A stretch of DNA of 64,000 bases from Aquitalea magnusonii (GCF_002217795.2 NZ_AP018823.1:620001-684000), one strand, 5' to 3'. Counted from the first letter of the stretch, positions 26,902-37,161 are shown. The notes: generated by a model not told the origin, from the letters alone. Translations and numbers: made by a program.

Positions 26902-27681
26902 TCAGTGCAGCGCCGCCGTGCTCTCCGGCAAGGTGGCACCGCCGTCCACGATGATGGTCTGCCCGGTGATGTAGGCTGCGGCATCCGAAGCGAGAAACAG
27001 CATGGCGGCGGCAATATCTCCCGGCTCGCCCAGTCGCCCCAGTGGAATGTTGCGGGCGATGGCGGCATTCAGCTTGTCATCGCCCAGATTATCCATGGCC
27101 GGGGTGCGGATCATGCCCGGTTCCACGCCGTTGACGGTGATGCCATCGGCCGCCAGTTCCAGCGCGGCGGCGCGGATGAAGCCATTGACCCCTGCCTTGG
27201 AAGCGGCATAGTGCGCCAGCCCCGGATAGGCAACCCGCGGGCCGGTTACCGAGGAAGTCACCAGCATGCGCCCGCCGCCTTGCGCGCGCATGGCGGGCAG
27301 GGCGGCCTGACTCAGCCAGAACAGCGCCTGCAGATTCACCGCCAGCGTTCGTTGCAGCAGGGGCGGGGTGATGTCGGCAAACGCAGTGAGCGGGAAAAAG
27401 GCCGCGTTGTGGATCAGCACATCCAGCCGACCATATTCTGCCAGTACCTGCGCCACCAGTGCGGTGGCCTGTTCCGGCTCGGCCAGATCGCACTGGCAGG
27501 CACTGGCCCTGAAGCCTTGTGCCTGCAAGGCGGTGGCAGTGGCACGGGCTGTTTCTCCCTGCACATCGGCCACCACCACCGTGGCCGCGTGGCGGGCAAG
27601 CAGTTGGCTGATGGCGGCACCTATGCCTTGTGCGCCGCCGGTCACCAATACCACTTTGCCGGCAAAATCCAAGTTCAGCAT
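26902..27681 (-). CDS. Short-chain dehydrogenase/reductase linked to MoaF
   Basis: The protein has 259 residues: a classical SDR with TGGAQGIG, LVTSSVTGPRVAYPGLAHYAASKAG (Ser, Tyr, Lys) and VEPGMIRTPAM. The start at 27681 is chosen over an upstream in-frame codon because GGAG precedes it and MLNLDFAGKVVLVTGG is a normal SDR start. The moaF gene ends 16 bases upstream, so they form an operon. As I recall it, Klebsiella moaF lies in a monoamine-inducible moaEF operon whose partner gene is also an oxidoreductase. The substrate is unknown. Confidence 0.78.
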   Translation of the reverse strand: MLNLDFAGKVVLVTGGAQGIGAAISQLLARHAATVVVADVQGETARATATALQAQGFRASACQCDLAEPEQATALVAQVLAEYGRLDVLIHNAAFFPLTAFADITPPLLQRTLAVNLQALFWLSQAALPAMRAQGGGRMLVTSSVTGPRVAYPGLAHYAASKAGVNGFIRAAALELAADGITVNGVEPGMIRTPAMDNLGDDKLNAAIARNIPLGRLGEPGDIAAAMLFLASDAAAYITGQTIIVDGGATLPESTAALH

Positions 27682-27697
27682 GGGCGCTTGCTCCGGC

Positions 27698-28525
27698 TTA
27701 CAGGGCGTGGCGGGTGTGGTTGAGAATCTGCGCGATGGCACCCACCGGGAAGTTGGACAGCGCGCTAAAGTCGTTGCCCTGGTAGCCGAAGATCTTGCCA
27801 TCGGTTTTCAGTTGTTGCAGGTCGATCAGCACCACGCCCAGCGTGGGGACAATCTTTTCCCGCCACACAAACAGGTAGAGCTGCTCTGCCAGCTTGAAGT
27901 AATGGCAGCGGTCCACATCGGCCAGCCCTTGCTCCACCCCTTGCAGGCATTGCCAGGTATAGAAGTGGCTATTCAGATAGATGTGTTCGTAGCATTCGGT
28001 GGGGCTGTAGCGGTACTGGTTGCGCAGGCCGATCAGCTCGTCGGTGCTGTGGTGCAGCGCACTGTGTGCTGTCACCGGCTGGTCGATGCAGCCATGGGCA
28101 AAGCGGCAGTCCACCGCGGTAAGCGCCTCACCGGACAGCACGCGGCTGAAGGCCGAACGGGCGACATCCTCCTCCCGTGGTAGCACCCCGGCCACGGCAG
28201 TGAACAGCCCATGTGCCAGATCCAGTACCAGGCTGAGCGAATGGCCGTGCTGCCCTTCCGGCAGGAAATCCAGCAACACGATATCGGGGCGCAGGCTGCT
28301 GGCGCGGTAGCGGCCCTGGCCGCTGAAGCCTGACGCCTCTCCGTCGGTCAATGCCGTCAGTTGGCAATCCGCGGCGTTCACTTGCAAGCGGGCGCGGCTG
28401 CCATCGGCAAAATGCAGTTGCAACTGGCGGCCTTGCAGCAGCGGGCTGAAAGGCAGGATGTGGCTTTCCGGGGCAAAGCCGTCGGCCAGATCACCGACCG
28501 GGATGAAAACGGGTTGATTGCTCAT
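27698..28525 (-). CDS. moaF: MoaF family protein of the monoamine regulon
   Basis: The protein has 275 residues and begins MSNQPVFIPVGDLADGFAPESH, followed by the MoaF N-terminal domain (LPFSPLLQGRQLQLHFADGS) and C-terminal domain (YEHIYLNSHFYTWQCLQGVEQGLADVDRCHYFKL). MoaF was named in Klebsiella, where it is needed for a monoamine-inducible protein. Its biochemical activity is not established, and despite the name it is not a molybdopterin enzyme. AGGAG precedes the ATG. Its presence supports aromatic monoamines (tyramine, dopamine or similar) as substrates of the neighbouring cluster. Confidence 0.8.
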   Translation of the reverse strand: MSNQPVFIPVGDLADGFAPESHILPFSPLLQGRQLQLHFADGSRARLQVNAADCQLTALTDGEASGFSGQGRYRASSLRPDIVLLDFLPEGQHGHSLSLVLDLAHGLFTAVAGVLPREEDVARSAFSRVLSGEALTAVDCRFAHGCIDQPVTAHSALHHSTDELIGLRNQYRYSPTECYEHIYLNSHFYTWQCLQGVEQGLADVDRCHYFKLAEQLYLFVWREKIVPTLGVVLIDLQQLKTDGKIFGYQGNDFSALSNFPVGAIAQILNHTRHAL

Positions 28526-28617
28526 GCTGCGCTCCTGATGAAGGTGGGTGTGGGCGCAGTGTGCAATGGGCTTGGGCAGGCAACCATCCACCGTATGGTG
28601 GAGCCATGGATGACAAA

Positions 28618-28648
28618 CAGGGCGCTGTCCTGGCAGGAGAGCGCCCTG
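28618..28648 (-). terminator. Rho-independent terminator of fabI
   Basis: Arms CAGGGCGCT (28618-28626) and AGCGCCCTG (28640-28648) enclose a smaller TCCT/AGGA hairpin. Read on the minus strand the stem is followed by TTTGTC. It lies 60 bases after the fabI stop and just upstream of moaF. Confidence 0.7.
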
Positions 28649-28707
28649 TAATTGCTTATCCCGTCAGTAAACCAAAGCTGAGGAGATGCGTGATGAAAGC
28701 TGCGGAA

Positions 28708-29496
28708 TCAGGCGTCCGGCACGTTCATCGAGTTGATGCTGAAGCCGGCGTCCACATAGGTGATTTCGCCGGTGATGCCGGAGGACAGATCCGACAGCAG
28801 GAAGGCAGCGGTGTTGCCCACTTCTTCGGTGGTCACATTGCGGCGCAGACAGGATTGGCCGGCAGCAATGGACAGCAGCTTGGAGAAGCCGGAAATGCCA
28901 GCGGCAGCCAGGGTCTTGATCGGACCGGCGGACAGGCCGTTCACACGGATGCCGTCCTTGCCCAGGCTGGCAGCCATGAAGCGTACCGATGCTTCCAGGC
29001 TGGCCTTGGCCAGACCCATCACATTGTAGTTGGGGATGGCACGTACCGCGCCCAGGTAGGACAGGGTCAGCAGGGCGCCGTTACGGCCTTGCATCATCGG
29101 GCGGGCAGCCTTGGCCAGTGCCGGGAAGCTGTAGGACGACACATCGTGTGCAGTCTGGAATGCTTCGCGGCTCAGTGCATCCAGGAAGTCGCCTTCCAGC
29201 GATTCGCGCGGGGCGAAGGCAATGGCGTGTACCAGGCCGTCCAGGCCGTCCCACTGTTTGCCCAGGTCGACAAACAGCTGGTTGATTTCATCGTCGCTTT
29301 GTACATCGCAGCGGAACACCAGTTCGCTGCCAAAATCCTTGGCCATTTCACGTACACGATCTTCCAGCTTGTCCACCACATAGGTGAACGCCAGCTCGGC
29401 ACCTTCGCGATGGCAGGCTTGTGCGATGCCATAAGCGATGGAGCGGTTGGAGATCATGCCGGTAATCAGAATTTTTTTGCCTTGCAGAAAGCCCAT
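28708..29496 (-). CDS. fabI: Enoyl-[acyl-carrier-protein] reductase (NADH), FabI
   Basis: The protein has 262 residues, identical in length to E. coli FabI. It has the divergent SDR cofactor loop [13 protein letters not shown] and the FabI catalytic pattern Tyr-x6-Lys in [21 protein letters not shown]. It reduces the enoyl-ACP double bond in each round of fatty acid synthesis and is the usual triclosan target. AAGGACTCC precedes the ATG at 29496. It is transcribed alone, with its own terminator. Confidence 0.95.
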   Translation of the reverse strand: MGFLQGKKILITGMISNRSIAYGIAQACHREGAELAFTYVVDKLEDRVREMAKDFGSELVFRCDVQSDDEINQLFVDLGKQWDGLDGLVHAIAFAPRESLEGDFLDALSREAFQTAHDVSSYSFPALAKAARPMMQGRNGALLTLSYLGAVRAIPNYNVMGLAKASLEASVRFMAASLGKDGIRVNGLSAGPIKTLAAAGISGFSKLLSIAAGQSCLRRNVTTEEVGNTAAFLLSDLSSGITGEITYVDAGFSINSMNVPDA

Positions 29497-29802
29497 TTGG
29501 AGTCCTTCTTGGTAGAAACAGGGGGGCATTATACCCAAGCCTGCGCTACGCTGTCGTGGGGATTGTCCTACAGCCCGCCCTTACACCGGGGCAGGCACTC
29601 GGAAAAAGGTTTATATCGAGGTAACAAGCCGTAAAACGTTGCGGGACAACATACCGCCGCCATATTAAAACAAGCTATTCTAGCCGCGATGTATCATAAA
29701 TCCCGTCTGGGCAGGGTTGGACGCCTGCGTCAGCCTGCCGGAATCAGGGTAAAAACCACAATCATAAGCTAGTCATGATTAATGCGTAAGCCGTAAAACA
29801 AG
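29497..29802. other. Divergent intergenic region fabI / yejA
   Basis: The 306 bases between the divergent fabI and yejA genes hold no gene. The centre (29620-29720) is AT-rich and probably contains both promoters. I cannot define exact boxes. No long repeat or hairpin stands out. Confidence 0.4.
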
Positions 29803-31590
29803 ATGAAACATTTACATTGGCTAGGGGTTGCACTGCTGCTATGGGCGTGCGGCGGCATGGCTGCGCCATCTCAGGCGCTGGGCTATGTGCCGAAATATGC
29901 GGCAGGCTTTACACATTTTGACTATGTCAATCCGTCTGCGCCCAAGGGCGGGCGGCTGATGCTGTCGGCCCAGGGCGGTTTTGACACGCTCAATCCCTTC
30001 TCGCTCAAGGGCGACAAGGCCGACGGGGTAGAAGCGCTGACGCTGGACACCCTGGGGGTGAACAGCGAGGACGAACCTTATAGCTGCTATGGCCTGCTGG
30101 CGGACGATATGCAGCTGGCGGCAGACAAACTGTCCATGCGTTTTCATCTCAACCCGCTGGCCCGCTTTGCCAATGGCCGGCCGGTGCAGGCCGCCGATGT
30201 GGTGGCCTCCTTCAATACCCTCACACGCGATGCCGCCGCCACGCCGCAATACCGGCTGTACTGGGCGGATGTGAAGCAAGCAGTAGCGCTGGATGCCAAT
30301 ACGGTGCGCTTTGATTTCAAGCGCCGTAATTCCGAACTGCACATGATTCTGTGCCAGTTGCCGGTGTTTTCCCGGCAGTGGATTCCGGCCGGCAAGACGC
30401 TGGCTGACATGGTGCTGGTGCCGCCTGTCGGTTCCGGCCCTTATGTGCTGAGCCAATACCAGTTGGGCAAGAACATCCGCTTTAGCCGCAATCCGCACTA
30501 CTGGGCGGCCAATCTGCCGGTGCGCCGCGGCATGTTCAATTTTGACGAAGTCGGCTACCGCTATTACCAGGACGAAACCGCCCGGCTGGAGGCCTTCAAG
30601 GCCGGTGAATTTGATGTCTCGGCCGAAAACATGGCCAAGCAATGGGCGCGTGGCTATCTCGGCGCTAAGTTCGACGATGGCCGCATCGTCAAGAAAGCCC
30701 TGCCGCATCAGCGTTCTGCCGGCATGCAGGGCTTTGTGTTCAATTTGCGCCGCCAGCAATTTGCCGACAAACGTCTGCGCCAGGCCATCAGTCTGGCCTT
30801 TGACTTCGAATGGGCCAACCGCAACCTGTTTTATGGCCAGTACCGCCGCAGCAACAGCTTTTTCACCAATAGCGAACTGGCCGCCAGCGGCCTGCCCGGG
30901 CCGGATGAGCTGAAGTTGCTGCAGCCATTGCGCGAAAAGCTGGACCCGGCGGTATTCGGCCCGCCGGTGGAGCCGCCCTTTACCGACGGACGTTATGGCA
31001 TACGCCGCAATCTGCGCGAGGCGCGTCAACTGCTGTTCGAGGCGGGCTGGCGCTACGAAGGCGGCAAGCTGGTGGATCACCGGGGCCGCCCGTTGCGCAT
31101 CGAGTTTCTGACCTATTCCAAGGTATACGACCGGGTGGCCAGCGGCTGGCAGCAGAACCTGGCCAAACTGGGCATCACCCTGACCGTGCGGGTGGTGGAC
31201 CCGGCCATCTACCAGCGGCGGCTGAATGATTTTGACTACGACATGACGGTGGTGGTGTACGCCGCCAGCAACAGTCCGGGCAACGAACAACTGGATTTCC
31301 ATAGCTGCCAGGCGGCGCAGACGCCCGGTTCGCAAAACTGGGCCGGGCTGTGCGACCCGGCGGTGGAGGCCTTGTTGCCGCAATTCCAGCACTTTACCAG
31401 CCGGCAGCAACTGCTGGCCGCCAGTCATGCGCTGGATCGGGTGCTGCGTGCCGGCTACTACCTGGTGCCCAACTGGAATCTGCCCTATCACCGCATGGCC
31501 TGGTGGAACCGCTTTGGCCAACCGGCCAGGCTGCCGCTGTATTACAGCCCGACCACGTGGGCCATCGAAACCTGGTGGGAGAAAAAATAA
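29803..31590 (+). CDS. yejA: Peptide ABC transporter, periplasmic binding protein (YejA)
   Basis: The protein has 595 residues with a signal peptide (about 1-21, ending GGMAAPS). It is a family 5 solute-binding protein: GYVPKYAAGFTHFDYVNPSAPKGG at the start, FNPFSLKGDKADG, FKRRNSELHMILCQLPVFS and NFDEVGYRYYQDETARLEAFKAGEFD. These match the YejA branch, which binds oligopeptides including microcin C-type antibiotics in enteric bacteria. It heads the yejABEF operon. The permease starts two bases after its stop. Confidence 0.9.
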   Translation: MKHLHWLGVALLLWACGGMAAPSQALGYVPKYAAGFTHFDYVNPSAPKGGRLMLSAQGGFDTLNPFSLKGDKADGVEALTLDTLGVNSEDEPYSCYGLLADDMQLAADKLSMRFHLNPLARFANGRPVQAADVVASFNTLTRDAAATPQYRLYWADVKQAVALDANTVRFDFKRRNSELHMILCQLPVFSRQWIPAGKTLADMVLVPPVGSGPYVLSQYQLGKNIRFSRNPHYWAANLPVRRGMFNFDEVGYRYYQDETARLEAFKAGEFDVSAENMAKQWARGYLGAKFDDGRIVKKALPHQRSAGMQGFVFNLRRQQFADKRLRQAISLAFDFEWANRNLFYGQYRRSNSFFTNSELAASGLPGPDELKLLQPLREKLDPAVFGPPVEPPFTDGRYGIRRNLREARQLLFEAGWRYEGGKLVDHRGRPLRIEFLTYSKVYDRVASGWQQNLAKLGITLTVRVVDPAIYQRRLNDFDYDMTVVVYAASNSPGNEQLDFHSCQAAQTPGSQNWAGLCDPAVEALLPQFQHFTSRQQLLAASHALDRVLRAGYYLVPNWNLPYHRMAWWNRFGQPARLPLYYSPTTWAIETWWEKK

Positions 31591-31592
31591 GC

Positions 31593-32642
31593 ATGTGGCG
31601 CTATATCCTGAAACGGCTGTTGCTGATGATTCCCACGCTGATTGGCGTGTTGGCGCTCACCTTTGCCATCATCCAGTTTGTGCCGGGCGGCCCGGTGGAG
31701 CAGATGGTGCAGCAATTGAGCCATAGCGGCGTGGGGGGTGAAACCACCGCCATCAGCAGCGTGTTCAAGAGCCGTGGCGGCTTGCAGCCGGAAGAGTTGC
31801 AGGCACTGAAAAAGCTGTATGGCTTTGATCAGCCGCCCTTGCAGCGTTTTGGCCATATGCTGGCCGGTTTTGCCCGTTTCGACCTGGGCGAGAGCTTTTT
31901 CCATCACCAGTCGGTGGCGCAGCTGATTCTGTCCAAGCTGCCGGTATCGATGAGTATTGGTCTGTGGACCTTCTTTATCACCTATCTGCTGTGCATTCCG
32001 CTGGGCATTGCCAAGGCGGTGCGCGATGGCAGCCTGTTTGATCTGGCCAGCAGCACGGTGATTTTGCTGGGCTATGCCATTCCGGGCTTCGTGCTGGGGG
32101 TGGCCCTGCTGGTGTTGTTTGGCGGTGGCAGCTTCTGGCAGTTGTTTCCGCTGCGCGGGCTGGTGAGCGACAACTGGGACAGCCTCAGCCTGATCGACAA
32201 GGTGCTGGATTATCTGTGGCACATCGTGCTGCCAGTGACGGCCTCGGTGGTGGGGAATCTGGCGGTGATGACCATGCTCACCAAGAATGTGTTTCTGGAA
32301 GAAATCCGCCGCCAGTATGTGTACACCGCCCGCGCCAAGGGCCTGTCGGAGCGGGCCATCCTGTACCGCCATGTGTTCCGCAATGCGCTGATTCCGCTGA
32401 TTACCGGTTTCCCGGCCGCCTTCATCGGTGCTTTCTTTACCGGCAGCCTGCTGATTGAAACCCTGTTCTCGCTGGATGGGCTGGGTCTGCTGTCCTACGA
32501 GTCGGTGATGCGGCGCGACTACCCGGTGGTGATGGGCAGCCTGTACGTATTCACCCTGCTGGGGCTGGTGGCCAAGCTGCTGTCGGATCTGAGCTATGTG
32601 CTGGTGGACCCGCGGGTCAGTTTTGACGGAGGTGAGCGATGA
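31593..32642 (+). CDS. yejB: Peptide ABC transporter permease (YejB)
   Basis: The protein has 349 residues and begins MWRYILKRLLLMIPTLIGVLALTFAIIQFVPGGPVEQM, the usual DppB/OppB start. The EAA loop for contact with the ATPase is near AKGLSERAILYRHVFRNALIPL. The length exceeds ordinary DppB because of the long periplasmic insert after the first helix typical of YejB. A longer upstream frame is out of phase with homology. The stop overlaps the yejE start by four bases. Confidence 0.92.
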   Translation: MWRYILKRLLLMIPTLIGVLALTFAIIQFVPGGPVEQMVQQLSHSGVGGETTAISSVFKSRGGLQPEELQALKKLYGFDQPPLQRFGHMLAGFARFDLGESFFHHQSVAQLILSKLPVSMSIGLWTFFITYLLCIPLGIAKAVRDGSLFDLASSTVILLGYAIPGFVLGVALLVLFGGGSFWQLFPLRGLVSDNWDSLSLIDKVLDYLWHIVLPVTASVVGNLAVMTMLTKNVFLEEIRRQYVYTARAKGLSERAILYRHVFRNALIPLITGFPAAFIGAFFTGSLLIETLFSLDGLGLLSYESVMRRDYPVVMGSLYVFTLLGLVAKLLSDLSYVLVDPRVSFDGGER

Positions 32643-33670
32643 GCCATGCGCCCAGCCTTACACCCGGCCAGCGCGCCTGGCGACGCTTTTGCCAGCACAA
32701 GCGCGGCTTTTACAGCTTGTGGCTGTTTTTGCTGTTTTTTGTCCTGTCGCTGGGGGCGGAGCTGCTGTCCAACGACCGTCCGCTGATGGTGCGCTATCAC
32801 GACCAGCTATATTTCCCGGTGCTGTTCGATTATCAGGAAACCGCCTTTGGTGGTGACTTTGATACCGCCACCGATTATCTGGACCCCTTCATCCAGGACC
32901 AGTTTGCCCGGCCAGGCAATTTCGCCATTTATGCGCCCAATCCCTACAGCTACAACACGGTGAATTATTTTGCCGACAATCCCAATCCGGCGGCACCGTC
33001 CTTCGACAATGTGCTGGGCACCGATGACCGTGGACGCGACGTGCTGGCGCGCTTGATCTACGGCTTTAGGGTATCGGTGCTGTTTGCGCTGGCGCTCACC
33101 GTCTCCGGCACCCTGCTGGGGGTGCTGTTTGGTGCGCTGCAAGGCTTTTTCGGTGGCAAGTTGGACCTGGTGGTGCAGCGTCTGCTGGAAATCTGGGGCA
33201 GTCTGCCCGAGCTTTACCTGCTGATCATCCTGGCGTCCTTGTTCAAGCCCAGCTTGCTGCTGTTGCTGGTATTGCTCACCCTGTTTGGCTGGATGGGGCT
33301 GGCGGATTATGTACGGGCCGAGTTCCTGCGCAATCGCCAGATGGACTACGTGTTGGCGGCGCGGGCCTGCGGTCTGAACAGTTGGCAGATCATGTGGCGG
33401 CACGTGTTGCCCAACAGCCTGACGCCGGTGCTGGCCTTCCTGCCATTTCGGGTGAGCGGGGCGATTCTGGCGCTCACCAGCCTGGATTTTCTTGGCCTGG
33501 GTGTGCCATCGTCCACACCCAGCCTGGGTGAGCTGTTGGCACAGGGCAAGGACAATCTGGATGCCTGGTGGATCGCGCTGCCCACTTTTGCGGTGCTGAC
33601 CACCACCTTGTTGCTGCTGATTTTCATTGGCGAGGGTCTGCGCGCCGCGCTGGACACCCGGAAAGGCTGA
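32639..33670 (+). CDS. yejE: Peptide ABC transporter permease (YejE)
   Basis: The protein has 343 residues. An N-terminal helix is followed by a periplasmic region with YSYNTVNYFADNPNPAAPSFDNVLGTDDRGRDVLARLIYGFRVS, a DppC-family hallmark. The EAA loop is AARACGLNSWQIMWRHVLPNSLTPVL. It pairs with YejB in the inner membrane. It overlaps yejB by four bases, and yejF follows one base after its stop. Confidence 0.92.
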   Translation: MSHAPSLTPGQRAWRRFCQHKRGFYSLWLFLLFFVLSLGAELLSNDRPLMVRYHDQLYFPVLFDYQETAFGGDFDTATDYLDPFIQDQFARPGNFAIYAPNPYSYNTVNYFADNPNPAAPSFDNVLGTDDRGRDVLARLIYGFRVSVLFALALTVSGTLLGVLFGALQGFFGGKLDLVVQRLLEIWGSLPELYLLIILASLFKPSLLLLLVLLTLFGWMGLADYVRAEFLRNRQMDYVLAARACGLNSWQIMWRHVLPNSLTPVLAFLPFRVSGAILALTSLDFLGLGVPSSTPSLGELLAQGKDNLDAWWIALPTFAVLTTTLLLLIFIGEGLRAALDTRKG

Positions 33671-33671
33671 G

Positions 33672-35249
33672 ATGGAAACCCTGTTGACCGTTGCCGCGCT
33701 CAATGCCCACTTTGGCCGGCAGCAAGTATTGTCCTCGGTCGGTTTCAGCGTGGCAGCCGGCGAAAAAGTGGCGCTGGTGGGCGAGTCCGGTTCCGGCAAG
33801 ACCGTCACCGCCCAGGCGCTGTTGCAACTGAACCCGGAGGTGCGGCTGACGGGCTCCATCCGCCTGGCTGGAGAAGAACTGCTGGGCGTGGGCGAGAAGC
33901 GCCTGCGGCAAATCCGTGGCCGCGACATCGCCATGATTTTTCAGGAGCCCATGCATGCGCTCAATCCGCTGTTCACCATAGGCCGGCAAATTGGCGAAAC
34001 CCTCACCCTGCACCTGGGGCTGACGGCGCGTGAAGCACGGGCCGAGGCCATTCGCCTGTTGCTGCGTACCGGTATCCAGGATGCCGCCGAGAAGATCGAC
34101 AGCTACCCCTTCCAGCTGTCCGGTGGCCAGCGCCAGCGCGCGATGATTGCCATGGCGCTGGCGTGTCAGCCGCGTCTGTTGATTGCCGATGAACCCACCA
34201 CCGCACTGGATGTGACGGTGCAGGCGCAAATCCTGCAATTGCTGGATGAATTGCAGCAGGAGATGGGCATGGCGGTGCTGTTCATCACCCACGACCTCAA
34301 CCTGGTGCGGCGCTTTGCCGACAAGGTGGTGGTGATGCGTGGCGGCCTGGTGGTGGAAAGCGGCAAGGTGGTGCAGGTGTTCAGCCACCCGGCTCATCCT
34401 TATACCGCCGAACTGTTGGCTAGTCGGCCAGGCATCCTGGACGCCGAAGTGCAGGAGTCGGCCGCGCTGCCGCTACGGCTGCAGGCCAGGGACATCACCG
34501 TCAGCTATCGCCGCAAGGCAGGTTGGTTCAGCCAGCGGTTGGTGCCGGTGGTGCAGCAGGTATCGCTGGATGTCCCGGCAGGGCAAACGCTGGGCATTGT
34601 CGGTGAGTCCGGCTCCGGCAAGACCACGCTGGGGCATGCATTGCTGCGCCTCTTGCCCAGCCAAGGCCAGATCAGGCTGGACGACATGGCACTGCAGGAC
34701 TTGCGTGGCCGTCGCCTGCGCCATGCCCGCAAGGATTTCCAGGTGGTGTTCCAGGACCCGTTTTCCTCGCTGTCGCCACGCATGACGGTGGGGCAGATCG
34801 TCGCGGAGGGCCTGGCCTTGCACCAGCCGGGTTTAAGTGCCGCGCAGGTACGCCAGCAGGTGATAGCCACCCTGACCGAGGTTGGCCTGCATCACGAAAT
34901 GATGGAACGCTATCCGCACGAGTTTTCCGGCGGCCAGCGCCAGCGCATTGCCATTGCCCGTGCCTTGATTCTCAAGCCGAAACTCATCTTGCTGGACGAA
35001 CCGACCAGCGCGCTGGATGCCACCTTGCAAAAGCAGGTGCTGCAATTATTGCGCAGCCTGCAACGCAAGTACGGCCTGAGCTACCTGTTCATCAGCCATG
35101 ATCTGGCGGTCATCCGCGCGGTGGCCCACCGGGTGCTGGTGCTGCAGGCCGGCCGGGTGGTGGAGCAGGGGGTGACTGCACAGGTATTTGACAAGCCGCA
35201 GCAGCCCTATACCCGCCAATTGCTGGCAGCGGCGCTGCCAGGCTCTTGA
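33672..35249 (+). CDS. yejF: Peptide ABC transporter, fused double ATPase (YejF)
   Basis: The protein has 525 residues with two ABC domains. Walker A is GESGSGKT in both halves (about residues 38 and 315). The signature motifs are LSGGQRQR and FSGGQRQR, and the Walker B segments are [12 protein letters not shown] and [12 protein letters not shown]. It powers peptide import through YejBE. The fused ATPase is normal for YejF (529 residues in E. coli). The start at 33672 is preceded by GAAAGGCTGAG. Confidence 0.93.
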   Translation: METLLTVAALNAHFGRQQVLSSVGFSVAAGEKVALVGESGSGKTVTAQALLQLNPEVRLTGSIRLAGEELLGVGEKRLRQIRGRDIAMIFQEPMHALNPLFTIGRQIGETLTLHLGLTAREARAEAIRLLLRTGIQDAAEKIDSYPFQLSGGQRQRAMIAMALACQPRLLIADEPTTALDVTVQAQILQLLDELQQEMGMAVLFITHDLNLVRRFADKVVVMRGGLVVESGKVVQVFSHPAHPYTAELLASRPGILDAEVQESAALPLRLQARDITVSYRRKAGWFSQRLVPVVQQVSLDVPAGQTLGIVGESGSGKTTLGHALLRLLPSQGQIRLDDMALQDLRGRRLRHARKDFQVVFQDPFSSLSPRMTVGQIVAEGLALHQPGLSAAQVRQQVIATLTEVGLHHEMMERYPHEFSGGQRQRIAIARALILKPKLILLDEPTSALDATLQKQVLQLLRSLQRKYGLSYLFISHDLAVIRAVAHRVLVLQAGRVVEQGVTAQVFDKPQQPYTRQLLAAALPGS

Positions 35250-35456
35250 AAATGGCGCAGCTGCTCCCCATTCTCTGTGAATACCGCTTGGCACAAACCG
35301 GAATTTTCCAGCAACATCGGCAAGTGCCAACCCTACTTGCAAGCCGGGCTTGCAAAAGCCGCAACTGCCGCTAGGCAGCGGTTGCCCCACAGTCAGTCAG
35401 TTGTTACCATCAGCGGCTAACGACACTGCAAACCACCCCGAATACTAGAGGAAGCC
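35250..35456. other. Intergenic region yejF / trxA with hairpins
   Basis: About 90 bases after the yejF stop, TTGCAAGC-CGG-GCTTGCAA forms an 8-bp hairpin. It is followed at once by a second imperfect stem with GCAAC/GTTGC ends. These may end the yej transcript, though no T tract follows. The trxA promoter must lie in the remainder. Confidence 0.4.
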
Positions 35457-35783
35457 ATGAGCGATCTTATCCTGCATGTAACCGACGACTCCTTTGAACA
35501 AGACGTCCTGAAGGCCGATGTGCCGGTTCTGGTCGACTACTGGGCTGAATGGTGTGGTCCTTGCAAGATGATCGCCCCCATCCTGGACGAAGTGGCCAAG
35601 GAATACGCCGGTCGTCTGAAAGTGGCCAAGCTGAACATCGACCAGAACGAACTGACCCCGCCGAAATTCGGCATCCGCGGCATTCCGACGCTGATGATTT
35701 TCAAGGATGGCCAGGTAGCGGCCACCAAGGTGGGCGCACTGGCCAAGAGCCAGCTGGCCGCCTTCATTGACAGCCACATCTAA
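35457..35783 (+). CDS. trxA: Thioredoxin 1
   Basis: The protein has 108 residues with the active site WCGPC (Cys33 and Cys36), the preceding [14 protein letters not shown], the cis-proline segment [11 protein letters not shown] and a typical C-terminal helix. It reduces disulfides in cytoplasmic proteins using electrons from thioredoxin reductase. GAGGAAGCC precedes the ATG. The trxA-rho order is common in proteobacteria. A hairpin follows the gene. Confidence 0.96.
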   Translation: MSDLILHVTDDSFEQDVLKADVPVLVDYWAEWCGPCKMIAPILDEVAKEYAGRLKVAKLNIDQNELTPPKFGIRGIPTLMIFKDGQVAATKVGALAKSQLAAFIDSHI

Positions 35784-35813
35784 AGCGTCTATTCTCACCT
35801 GAACTTCTTCAAG

Positions 35814-35838
35814 CAGGCGGCGCATCAGTCGCCTGTTT
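35814..35838 (+). terminator. Probable terminator after trxA
   Basis: CAGGCGGC and GTCGCCTG form an 8-bp stem with one G-U pair and loop GCATCA, followed by TTT. It lies 30 bases after the trxA stop and before rho. Confidence 0.55.
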
Positions 35839-35904
35839 CGTATCCGCATCCACACCCCACGAACAGCGTTCTGCTCAATCTTTACGAGTCGACCAACGGC
35901 CGCT

Positions 35905-37161
35905 ATGCATTTATCTGATCTCAAACACCTTCATGTATCCCAGCTCGTGGAAATGGCTATTTCCAACGAGATCGAGGGCGCTAACCGCCTGCGCAAGCAA
36001 GATCTCATCTTTGCGCTTCTGAAAAACCAGGCCAAAAAAGGCGAAAGCATCTTCGGCGAGGGCACCCTGGAAGTGCTGCCGGACGGTTTCGGTTTCCTGC
36101 GCAGCCCGGATACCTCGTATCTGGCTGGTCCGGATGACATCTATGTCAGCCCGTCGCAGATCCGTCGTTTCAATCTGCATACCGGCGACTCCATCGAAGG
36201 CGAGATCCGTACGCCCAAGGATGGCGAACGCTACTTCGCGCTGGTGAAGGTGGACAAGGTCAATGGCGAGCCGCCGGAGAACTCCAAACACAAGATCCTG
36301 TTTGAAAACCTCACGCCGCTGTTCCCGACCGAACAGTTCAAGCTTGAGCGTGACATTCGTGCCGAAGAAAACATTACCGGTCGCATCATCGACCTGATTT
36401 CGCCCATCGGCAAAGGCCAGCGCGCCCTGCTGGTGGCACCGCCGAAATCCGGTAAAACCGTGATGCTGCAGCATATCGCGCATGCCATCATCGCCAATCA
36501 TCCAGAAGCGGTGATGATTGTGCTGCTGATTGACGAACGTCCGGAAGAAGTGACCGAAATGCAGCGCTCGGTGAAGGGCGAGGTTGTATCCTCCACCTTC
36601 GACGAGCCGGCCACCCGCCATGTGCAGGTAGCCGAAATGGTGATCGAAAAGGCCAAGCGCCTGGTCGAGCACAAAAAGGATGTGGTCATCCTGCTGGACT
36701 CCATCACCCGTCTGGCCCGTGCCTACAACACCGTGGTGCCGGCTTCGGGCAAGGTACTGACCGGTGGTGTGGACGCCAACGCCCTGCAACGCCCCAAGCG
36801 TTTCTTTGGTGCGGCACGTAATGTGGAAGAGGGTGGCAGTCTCACCATCATCGCCACGGCGCTGGTGGATACCGGCAGCCGCATGGATGATGTGATCTAC
36901 GAAGAATTCAAGGGTACCGGCAACTGCGAAATCCATCTGGAACGCCGCATGGCGGAAAAGCGCATTTTCCCGGCCCTCAACATCAACCGTTCCGGCACGC
37001 GCCGTGAAGAGCTGCTGGTGCCGCAAGACCAATTGCAGCGTATCTGGGTACTGCGCAAGCTGCTGTACCCGATGGATGACATCGAGGCGATGGAATTCCT
37101 CCAGGACAAGATCAAGGCCACCAAGTCCAACCTGGCTTTCTTCGACTCCATGCGCCGCTGA
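35905..37161 (+). CDS. rho: Transcription termination factor Rho
   Basis: The protein has 418 residues (E. coli 419). The N-terminal RNA-binding region includes [29 protein letters not shown] (primary site). The ATPase shows VAPPKSGKT (Walker A), [15 protein letters not shown] (Walker B) and the RNA-contacting loops [12 protein letters not shown] and [10 protein letters not shown]. It is a hexameric RNA helicase that ends transcription. The length and motifs are complete. A clear terminator follows. Confidence 0.97.
   Translation: MHLSDLKHLHVSQLVEMAISNEIEGANRLRKQDLIFALLKNQAKKGESIFGEGTLEVLPDGFGFLRSPDTSYLAGPDDIYVSPSQIRRFNLHTGDSIEGEIRTPKDGERYFALVKVDKVNGEPPENSKHKILFENLTPLFPTEQFKLERDIRAEENITGRIIDLISPIGKGQRALLVAPPKSGKTVMLQHIAHAIIANHPEAVMIVLLIDERPEEVTEMQRSVKGEVVSSTFDEPATRHVQVAEMVIEKAKRLVEHKKDVVILLDSITRLARAYNTVVPASGKVLTGGVDANALQRPKRFFGAARNVEEGGSLTIIATALVDTGSRMDDVIYEEFKGTGNCEIHLERRMAEKRIFPALNINRSGTRREELLVPQDQLQRIWVLRKLLYPMDDIEAMEFLQDKIKATKSNLAFFDSMRR

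Noticed and set aside
29839..31521. 560-codon minus-strand frame opposite yejA
   Set aside because: It is a shadow of YejA. It has His/Gln-rich composition typical of antisense frames.
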